From contig JASANH010001446.1 of NCBI GenBank assembly GCA_030248295.1, positions 868,001-932,000 of the forward strand: a stretch of DNA of 64,000 nt, in the 5' to 3' direction. The notes beneath the pieces were generated by a model. That model did no database searches, was not told the origin of the DNA, and worked only from the letters and a program-made list of their open reading frames with translations. The position numbers and the translations under genes were made by a program. The first letter of the stretch is position 1. Each line of letters opens with the position of its first letter. Origin of the DNA: Mesodorylaimus sp. YZB2_4 (lineage: Eukaryota > Nematoda > Enoplea > Dorylaimida > Dorylaimidae). This document shows positions 55,847-64,000 of this stretch, in pieces.

Positions 55847-58800
55847 TTAGCGAATAAATCTTTTGCGACAGCAGCGACGTCGACAAGTCGGTGGACATGA
55901 CTGAGCACCCCATCCACTGGTGCACTCGCGTTCGCATAATCCACCGCACGGGACTGGATCTTCGAAGGCTCCGCAGCGGTAGTGGTGATCTGAAAAGTTA
56001 GGCTCGGTACAGCGAGACAGCTGGCAGATTAACGCTCAAGCTGGGAAGCCCCGCGCTGTGAGTTGTTCTCCCAGCCGCTGCTTGAGGGACACGAGGTAGG
56101 TACTACATAAGAACAACCTGGTAAGGTTCGCGACTTACAATAACTGGAACGGCAATAGTCAGCTGGGACGCAGCCGTCACTGCCCCGCACATATCCCTCG
56201 TCGCAGAAGCACCCGGAACGACAACCAGCATTTGGATCGCATCTTGTACTTGTACTCGGGTCAGATGCGCGCACATTGCTGTCCCCTCCAGCAACTGGTG
56301 AGTATGGACCCGGAGTAGTTTGGTTACACGAAGCTGGGCACGCCGGGCCGCATTCCTCGTAGTGCTCGTGGTAGCCGCAACCTGAAAAATAGTGCTGCTT
56401 CGATTCGGATCGATGTCAAGCACAAGCTCAGGTTACTTGGGCATTGATGCTGAGGCACGCAATTGCCTTGATGACTTCTCACCAGACCAGCCTGACAAAA
56501 ACAGCCCGACTGGCATTCATCGGTCGAGCAGCCATGGCCCGTTGGATTGTCGCACGTACGTTGGCAACCGCGATGACACTCCAAATACTCCTCGTAATCA
56601 TTCTCGCACACTGGCATGCTCGGAGTTGGCGGAGGCGGAGGTGGTGCTAAAAACGAGGGAGCAGCCTGATGACCTTCAAACAAAGTGTCTGCTCCTTTAT
56701 GGTCCTTGTGAACCATAAATCAGGCCCCAGTCCTGTCGCATTGGCTTACGTGGTGGTGGGCATTCCTCGAAACGAACGCACTCTCCATTATCAGCTCGCA
56801 CATATCCATCCTCGCAAAAACAGCCTGTATCACATCGGCCGTAGCAGTTTTCCGCCCTTGGGTTTAGACACGTTCCTTGGCATTTGGTGCTGCAAAATCT
56901 GAACACTTCATTCGGACCACATAACGGGGCGACAGTTGCTGAAAAGGAAGAGACGTAGAACTCAACCCAGACCCACATGCAGATGGACATGGACTATTCC
57001 CATCTCTGACTCAGCTTCAATCAGCTGATCCATGCCCACGAAAGCAGCTCCTAATGACAATGAGATAAGGCTTAGATGTCATGAGTCGCTTACTCGCTTT
57101 GATGCACTGATCCGCATGGACGCAGTTTCCATAATGATCCCTTACGTACGGACTTCTGCAGAAACACCCAGCCTGGCATCTCCTGTAGCAGCCTCGTGGG
57201 TTCGGGTTCGTGCATGTGGCCTCGCATTCACGTCGACAAGAATGGAATTCTTGATTATCAGGGCATCGTGGGGCGTTGGGTGCTGGTGGAGGCTTCATTA
57301 CGCCTAAAAACACCCATGAGCAACTCTTAACCTCATCAAGACTGACTCGACTTACTCGGTGGTTGCAATGGGCAACTCGAGGAATGAATACACCGGCCAT
57401 GCAGGTTCCTCACAAACCCAGGGGCACAAAAGCAGCCTTTAACGCAGTGATCTACGACACAGCCTTCAGCATTTGGATTCCTACACGAGCCTTGGCACCC
57501 GCGGAAACAAGTGTGGTAAATTTCGTGTATGCCAGCACAGATCGGTTGGCGTGGCGGAGGAGCGGCTGAAACAGAGATCCTATACACTCATTGTTGGGGC
57601 ATATAGGAACAAGTATTACGTGGACAGTCTCGGGCTTTGATACATCGTCCATCTCCAGACTTCACGTAGCCAGGCCGACACACGCATTTCGGTACGCACG
57701 TTCCGTTGGGAGTAGGAGCTATGACTTGATCGGTCGGTGACGTTGGTTGCAAGGGAGTAGAAGGGCATCGAGGATCTGGTGTGGGTGGCGGGCAAGGGTC
57801 GTACGTCTGATCGGGAGGACACCGACGTGATGAAGCTAAAGCAAAACAAGTCATCACGCAGTCCAGCCCGAAGTTGCGCTCCTTACGTCGGTGCGGTGGC
57901 AAAACGCAGACTCGTTTACACACCACTGTGCAGCACTTTCGTTGTCCATAGCAGTCAAAGTCTTCGGAACATTCGTCAGCGCAATCGTCGAATCCATGCG
58001 GAGTGCACTGGCATTGTTCACGTTTCACACGATTACATATGCCCGGTTTGACGCCATCGCCCGCGACCTGCAAAAAAAAGATCAAGTCATATGTGATGGT
58101 AGTTCAAATCCGGGATGCCTGCTACAAGGCTCAGGGACCGCTTCCGTGAATGGCTTACTGTAGAGGAAGAAGTCTGAGAGTGGCAGTTTCATTATCTGCG
58201 CTGTGATGAGTCCTAATGTAGGTACTCATAGGGCTATAATTTAGGATTGGGCTAGCGCGTTTTGCATAGTGAAAGTGTCTTTGGTTGTTAGAGGCCTTTG
58301 AGTGGATTTAGGGATCTAAGACAGTGTCTGCTCGTCTGCTGACCTCTTTGTCTACGCGTCAAAACACGACACGAATTGTGCATTATCACGCATATACAGT
58401 CTAAGTCAACTTGGCCAACACTACTTTTGCATACAAACAAGACAAACCGCTCATCTCAAATTCAAACATATTTGCGTCCCTTTTCCCCAAACAACGCTAG
58501 CCGCGTGTGGACAAATAAGGCTGAGAGATGACCAGTCGAAAGAACAATGTACGGTAACCCCGACATTGGTACGACATAGATTTCATTTTTCTGGTTTATT
58601 TTATGCTTGCAAAAAAACCCACAAGGCAAGAACCACTGTAGATCTACCGTCCCTGCCACACGATCAGGCAACAGGTACGAGGACTTTGTGGCTGCCCTGG
58701 GTCAGCTTTGTGCAAAAGTTCAAGTGGTCACTCTCTCCAGTGACATTGACCCAGACGGGCATATGATCTGACCAGCAAGGTTTTGGCAGTGTAAAGTAAG

Positions 58801-59080
58801 AGTGGTCAACAAGCGATGCCTGCGTCCCCGAACACTTCACATGCAAAGTTGGAACAGAAGTAAAGTGCAACACGCTCTACATTCAAGGTACTTCTGGGTA
58901 GGCACCTGATGACTACAGTATTTCTCTCAGCAGCAGTCTTCGACCGAAGGCGTCCTCTTCACCTCTTCCCAGCCCGGATTGTACATCTGACCAAGCCAAG
59001 CCAGACCCGTGCAATCCAATGCCACTTACCAAATGCAATGTCATGCAGGCCAGAATAGCCAGCACCATTCGAGCGCCCAT
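55847..59080 (-). CDS. Secreted WAP plus six TIL-domain protein (putative protease inhibitor)
   Basis: Nine exons (59030-59080, 57887-58067, 57620-57835, 57356-57565, 57094-57303, 56750-56938, 56437-56646, 56139-56381, 55847-55989) give 550 residues. Exon 1 is a signal peptide (MGARMVLAILACMTLHL). Exon 2 is a WAP four-disulfide domain (CADECSEDFDCYGQRKCC). Exons 3-8 each encode one trypsin-inhibitor-like cysteine-rich domain, with the recurrent pattern C-x3-C-x3-C, GCFCxxGYVR or similar, GxCV and a closing C (for example GCFCAPGFVRNLHGRC). Exon 9 is a Cys/Arg-rich tail ending CCRKRFIR. All introns from exon 3 on are phase 1, the signature of exon-shuffled modules. TIL and WAP domains usually block serine proteases outside the cell, so defence, cuticle or egg protection is likely; the reactive-site loops are too variable to name targets. 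Intron 1 is 962 bp. Confidence 0.92.
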
Positions 59081-60042
59081 GATCGTTCGTTCAAACCAAG
59101 CAAATCAGTCACTTCGTCCGCTGTACCAACCAAAGTGCACACCAGGCCAGTGATAAAAGTCAAATGCAGTTGATAAAAGACTCGACTACCTGGCCTGATT
59201 AGGCAGCCAGCGAAGACTGGGCTGTGGGGAAGTACTGTACCACTCGACCAGCTTATCTAGTTGGGCATCGAAGCTTAGAATAACCAAACTATGACTAGAC
59301 ACCTGACCAAGGCAGCCCCGTTTCCACACTGACTGACTATGCTACAATTTATCACCAGCACTCTTCGCGCCTAAGATACTCGTATAGCTGACCAAGCCTG
59401 GCCCATCGTTTTGTAAGCAAGGCACGAAGTAGTAAACAAACGGCCGACTATAAAATCAAAACCACCTCCGTATCCAGACTGTTATAAATATAAATGAAGC
59501 ATAGCCAACCTCGAATGCATAGTCTTCCCTCGCCCCACTTGTTTTCAATCATCATTCTATTTCGGAACCAAGTAAATCAGTTTTTTGAATATTTTGGCGA
59601 ACTTTTGAATTACTCTCATGATTAGTAAAGCGTTGATGCGCTATATTCTACTTCTTTTTGCTTCCTACTTTACTAGTTAACTGCCCTAAATCCCTGCTTT
59701 ATCACTCAGCAAACAACTTCTTTCTTTTTACAAGCCCCAAAAAACATTTCAGCTCGAGATAGCTCCCCAAAACTTGCTCTACGAGGATTCCTCTTTGATA
59801 ATATCAAGGTTTCTTTTTTTGACATTGTCAGCTACCGTACCAGCCGGGCGGTACTTCTATGCAACATTGACTAGCGCTGACGAAAAGATAACAGCATTCT
59901 TATTAGTTGCCTAAAGCAAACATGAACTTGGGGGAATTATGAAAATTCTGTCACGTCGTAATGCACGCTCTATCAACATTGCTCGTGATCGAGCGATATG
60001 ACAAAACTTGGGCCACAAAGATGCCCCCGTACACTGATCCCA
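59081..60042. other. Intergenic, no gene seen
   Basis: AT-rich spacer upstream of the WAP/TIL gene and downstream of NELF-B, both on the minus strand. Nothing recognised. Confidence 0.45.
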
Positions 60043-61980
60043 TCACAACGAGGGGCCTGGAGTGGGCACGTCAGCCATATCAAATCCAAATGCTGAAATG
60101 GAGGGGGTGGCTGGCGGCAGAGAATATTCGTAGGACATCTGCTGCTGCAATGTCGATGCTCCTCCGCCCGTCGAACTTCTCTGCTGCGATGCTTGCACTT
60201 CAGCTGCACTAACCGAGACGGCCGCATTCTGAATATCGGACAAGCGTTTGGTCACTTTGTCGTAGAGTACTTGATACCAGCTATTCTCATCTTGACCATC
60301 CTTTTCTTGTTCACCCGTCGATGATTCTGGTTTCAATTTTTCCATCAAAACCTCGTGTTTTCCACTCGCAATGAATTTACTCGCCATGAAATAAAGAAGA
60401 CGCAGAATCTGCGCTTTAGTCGACGACGATTGTTCGCCATCGTTGGCCGTAGCTTTTGATAAAAGATATTTCTCCATAATAGCATCCCAAGTCAAATCGT
60501 CGTGGGGATTCTCGACGAAAAGGGGCGCCAAAGAATGAATTATAGCCGAGACGAGTTCTTCCGAATACGCTGCATCGGCATTAGTTCTTCGAAGCGTAGG
60601 TGCCAGCCGACACAATCCAAATCGATCTCTTTTTCGTCCTAATTCCAACGCGTAATAACTGAATAAACAGGCGCATAGCAATTCCGATTTCACAAACGTA
60701 ATCATCGTTTCGTTCGGTGGTTTCGAACATCGATCGACCACATTCGATTTCAAATCCTCAGGCACACTTCCATCTTCGGGTAATTTTTCCAAATGAATTC
60801 TACACGAATCCTCCGCCATCATAGTCATTAGTGACGGTAAAAATTTTGTGTAAACGATAGATTCGATTTTTGGTTCTTTGAACTCGCTATTTTTCAATAA
60901 TTTCCAAGCCCATAATCCTAAATTTAATAATCTTAATACCAATTGTAAGGCGGCGTGTTCTCTCGGCAATGTCTCCGTGGCCGCGCATTGATGCAATACT
61001 TTCAGAATTAATTGGGCGAAAAAATGAACAGCGTAAGGATCGCCAGCAATCATGGCCAAATCGCCTAAAATTTGTTCCCGATTTCTTTGACGAACCCCAT
61101 CCAATACGCCTTTCATTTCCGATGCATGCTTGCTATCCAAATGTTTCTCTCTCACGCAAGCATCCAAACACCAGGCGAATTTGTGACACGGATCGACGCT
61201 GGTCAATTCTTGGATATCGGCATCGTGCAATGCCATCAATAATTCGGCTCTCAATGAGCACAAGTGAGGATTTTGTGTTTCATAAAATTGTTCCCGAATA
61301 TATTGCAATAATTGATCGTATAATTTCAAATGTCGTCCAACCATTTGAGCCAAAGTTTGAATTAGATCTGTTTGACGTCTAGCTTTGGCTGTTTCCAAAT
61401 AAAAAACTGGAGTTAATGTTTCTAATTGACGCAATTGATTTTTCTTCTCCTCGCAATATTTTTTCACCAATGGTCGTAACTCGTCCAAAAACTTATTCGG
61501 TGTCTGTTCCCATATTTGTTGTCGAACATTTATTGCCACGTCCTTGTACAAATCTGAGTCATCTCGAATTTCTTGTAAATATTTTTTCGGTACTTTTGAT
61601 AAATTATTTAATGCTTCTAAAGCCACTGGGCGAAGACGAGATGCACGAATCAATTTGAAAGATTTTCCCACCAATTCTTCCAATCGTTTCGTGGCCTCCT
61701 TTTGTTGTTGGGGAGTGAATTGTTGGCCGACCGATTGGGCTCCCAATTCTTTCACTTTCGTCAATAATTGTTCTCGTAGATCATTCATTACCAATTCATG
61801 AAATTCCAATCTCCTGACATTGTGCAAATCGAGTAGTTTCAGTGCCGGAGCCAACGAAGCCAATTGAACACTGTTCTTGGATTGAAAATCTTGAATGGCC
61901 GTCAATGGATCAGCGCACGTGGTAAGCAGAGAGCGTAACTCTTCCGGTCCTGGCACTCCCACTGGTTCCAAATCGGCCAT
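60043..61980 (-). CDS. NELFB: Negative elongation factor B (NELF-B / COBRA1)
   Basis: One exon of 645 residues. The N-terminus (PEELRSLLTTCADPLTAI) and blocks such as LDLHNVRRLEFHELV, ETAKARRQTDLIQTLAQMVG, LRAELLMALHDADIQEL, SVDPCHKFAWCLDACVRE and DPYAVHFFAQL follow animal NELF-B from start to end. NELF-B is the scaffold of the NELF complex (A, B, C/D, E), which holds RNA polymerase II paused near promoters with DSIF until P-TEFb acts; it is nuclear. The all-helical protein has no signal or membrane segment. A Ser/Thr/Gly/Gln-rich extension after residue 590 (QASQQRSSTGG) is longer than in vertebrates. It is unspliced while most neighbours have many introns. Its start lies 244 bp downstream of the GCN2 stop on the same strand. 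Confidence 0.93.
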   Translation of the reverse strand: MADLEPVGVPGPEELRSLLTTCADPLTAIQDFQSKNSVQLASLAPALKLLDLHNVRRLEFHELVMNDLREQLLTKVKELGAQSVGQQFTPQQQKEATKRLEELVGKSFKLIRASRLRPVALEALNNLSKVPKKYLQEIRDDSDLYKDVAINVRQQIWEQTPNKFLDELRPLVKKYCEEKKNQLRQLETLTPVFYLETAKARRQTDLIQTLAQMVGRHLKLYDQLLQYIREQFYETQNPHLCSLRAELLMALHDADIQELTSVDPCHKFAWCLDACVREKHLDSKHASEMKGVLDGVRQRNREQILGDLAMIAGDPYAVHFFAQLILKVLHQCAATETLPREHAALQLVLRLLNLGLWAWKLLKNSEFKEPKIESIVYTKFLPSLMTMMAEDSCRIHLEKLPEDGSVPEDLKSNVVDRCSKPPNETMITFVKSELLCACLFSYYALELGRKRDRFGLCRLAPTLRRTNADAAYSEELVSAIIHSLAPLFVENPHDDLTWDAIMEKYLLSKATANDGEQSSSTKAQILRLLYFMASKFIASGKHEVLMEKLKPESSTGEQEKDGQDENSWYQVLYDKVTKRLSDIQNAAVSVSAAEVQASQQRSSTGGGASTLQQQMSYEYSLPPATPSISAFGFDMADVPTPGPSL

Positions 61981-62224
61981 GATCGATAAACGTAACGGTC
62001 AATCGATTGATGATCACTTTCTCAAGCCTACAAAAAATGCCGTCATTCATACAACACATCCACCAGCCATCATATCTGAAGTACAAGTGTCCAAGACACG
62101 TCATTCACTACAGAACGTCTCCTCAAATAAGCAATCTTTTACTCCAAAATTTGAACGCAAAATACAAAAACTGAACACGAACCAGAACAATGAATAGAAT
62201 CCCGAACAGCCGAACGATCACCGA

Positions 62225-64000
62225 TCACAATATGAATCGATAACAGTCATCCGTGTAACTGTACAAAATGACAACTCCCGTCGACGCACCACCGCTTGGT
62301 TGCCTAGTCATTTGCTGACGCTCCTCGTTATGGTAAAACTTCAAGTCACACACAAGATCCACCACCAATCTGAACTCCTTCTTGAACTTGTTGAATCGAC
62401 CCGCCACATCGCCGATGCTGGCACGAAACGATCCCTCATCCCGATTAAAATCGCCCATCGCCGCCAACTGTTTCACAGCTGATCCTGGCAAATCGGTGGC
62501 AATCAATTCTATGGTTTCTTTTGGCGAAAATTTTTGCAAAACAGGCGATAATATATTCCCGATTTGGCCTTCTATCCGTTTCCGGACATTGTGAGGTGGT
62601 CGTTCCAAGACAGCATAATGCACTTTCAAATTGGACAAGTTGTTCGACGCTTGACTCGTCACCGACGCCATCCCGACACCACTCGTGCCCAAAATGCCAC
62701 CCGATATTGCAGCATCGCCTGTCGATTCGTACTGCGTTAGACTCGACCCACTGATCATACCCGCCGTCAAACCCTCTTCATTCGTCGATCCACTTTCTTC
62801 CTGGTACTTTTCTTGAATGAATGATACGACATCGGATAAGGCCAACCTCTTGTCAACCGTTCTTTCTTGACCCTTGTCCCAATACCGCACTCGAATCGAC
62901 GTGGCGCCAGGAATGCATGTCCCCGCTTCAGCATCTTTCATCACGATCAAAAATCCGATTCCACTCCGCAAACAGAAATCTTGTAAATCTTCTAAATTTT
63001 GAACTGGTTCTTGCACGAAATCCGCTTTCAAATGGGACAATCTAAGACTTCGCACCAATCCCAATTTCTCCTTCAGCATAAGTTTATGCCCCGTCGAGCA
63101 TACCAGTATGTCGTAAGGACTTAATTTCGAACCAATTTGTTCGGCTCCAAGTCCACCAATCACCGGAGTCGTTTTCCCAACTCGACGTCGACTACTCGCT
63201 GATGCCATCAGCTGCACGATCAGATCGAAGGCGAAACTAATACCCACTGCGCCTTGCATTGGGGCATTGCCACTCGTATACACCAAGGCACCACTCGATA
63301 CCGTTACTGGTTTGATCAAACGAGCAGGCTTCCGAAACTGGTTCAATAACTGATCGTATCGCCCACCAGCCGCGAAAGTCCTCAAATCCGATTTCTTACT
63401 CGCCTTCTCTCCCACTGGCAATTTTCGATCATTATTCCATTTCAATTCGCCCACCAACTGGAATATTGGCCCATCGTATTCGAACAGGTTGTACAGTAGA
63501 TTCAGCGATACCACAATCGGCAACGACGAGCCCAACGTGTCTGCATTGTTCTTGATCGTCTCCAATTCGTGCAAGCCTTCTTTAGCCAATGACGATGCCG
63601 CCGAATCCTTCTTTTTCGTAATACATCGTAGAACGGATGCAATTTTTGTCAAAGGACCTTCTAATTGCATCAAGGAAACAATTTGACCGATACATTTATC
63701 CGATAAATTGAATTCGTCTTTCAATTTTTGATGTCTCTTGTACAATTTCTCCGCCGCACCACCGCCACGATCCCCCGACAACAGTTCCATAATTGGAATA
63801 AAATGGGTCAAATCATCCACACCCGAATAAAGTAGAATCGCCTAAAAACCAATCCAATCTTTCCCAAACACAAAACCAGACTAAAACCATAAACTTACTT
63901 TTAGAATTGACGTATGATTTATGCGGATCGAAAAACTATGGCTTTTCAGAACTGGAAATTCGTTTATAACATCGGAGGCTAATGCTAGAATTTCGGCCGT
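62225..64000 (-). CDS. EIF2AK4: GCN2 / eIF2-alpha kinase 4, C-terminal part (5' end beyond window)
   Basis: Two exons are visible: 63899 to beyond 64000, and 62225-63841, joined by a 57-bp intron (GTAAGT / TTTTTAG), giving the last 572 residues. The region is the histidyl-tRNA-synthetase-like domain: INHTSILKAILLYSGV, AAGGRYDQLLNQFRKP (the HisRS motif GGRYD) and GISFAFDLIV, then the anticodon-binding-like part (YDILVCSTG) and the C-terminal ribosome-binding/dimerisation domain. GCN2 senses uncharged tRNA and stalled ribosomes through these domains and phosphorylates eIF2-alpha to cut translation during amino-acid shortage. The RWD, pseudokinase and kinase domains must lie to the right. A Ser/Gly-rich loop (GSSLTQYESTGDAAISGG) interrupts the domain at about two-thirds. 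The ending CYRFIL is near the family's usual end. Confidence 0.9.

Noticed and set aside
61981..62224. Operon of GCN2 and NELF-B
   Set aside because: Same strand with 244 bp between them, but no trans-splice acceptor tract or shared-promoter evidence can be seen; close spacing alone is not enough.
1..64000. CRISPR array, integron or other bacterial mobile systems
   Set aside because: No regular direct repeats with spacers; spliced animal genes throughout.

Overview
The window is animal nuclear DNA. Almost every gene is split by GT-AG introns, most of them 45-130 bp, and the products are metazoan: SRP14, an intracellular globin, a SMOC-type matrix protein, a prolyl 4-hydroxylase alpha subunit, a Src-family kinase, an anoctamin, BTBD9, a WAP/TIL secreted inhibitor-like protein, NELF-B and GCN2. 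Gene density (about 13 intact loci in 64 kb), short introns, a divergent TTBK-like kinase, multi-TIL proteins and a serpentine receptor with a divergent TM3 motif suggest a small-genome ecdysozoan such as a tardigrade or an early-branching nematode. A NELF-B gene argues against a Caenorhabditis-like nematode. The species cannot be fixed from the sequence alone.

Layout, left to right. 0-12 kb: the 3'-truncated end of an unrecognised coiled-coil gene (-), SRP14 (+), a three-exon globin (-) convergent with it, and a 14-exon SMOC-like gene (-). 12-20.6 kb: no intact gene; a tRNA-derived SINE, a 1.9-kb terminal-inverted-repeat (TIR) element and a tyrosine-kinase pseudogene. 20.6-27 kb: prolyl 4-hydroxylase (+, 11 exons, a MITE in one intron) and a myristoylation-competent Src-like kinase (+, 12 exons). 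27-35 kb: a decayed non-LTR reverse transcriptase, an intronless 7TM receptor and a 2.6-kb nested inverted repeat. 35-39.4 kb: the C-terminal third of an RNF213-type ubiquitin ligase, 17 exons, interrupted by two in-frame TAG codons. 39-42 kb: a full-length SINE with a perfect 13-bp target-site duplication. 42.3-48.1 kb: an anoctamin (+, 9 exons) with a SINE in one intron that is itself split by an 892-bp foldback element. 48.7-59.1 kb: a TTBK-like kinase (-), BTBD9 (+) and the WAP/TIL protein (-). 60-64 kb: NELF-B (-, one exon) and the C-terminal part of GCN2/EIF2AK4 (-, running off the window).

The genes do not form one pathway. Two themes recur: secreted, calcium- or cysteine-rich extracellular proteins (SMOC-like, P4H for collagen, WAP/TIL), and heavy colonisation of introns and intergenic DNA by short non-autonomous elements (several TIR/MITE families, two tRNA-headed SINE families sharing a tail). 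Exon coordinates were derived by hand from splice consensus, reading-frame continuity and remembered family alignments; no search was run.
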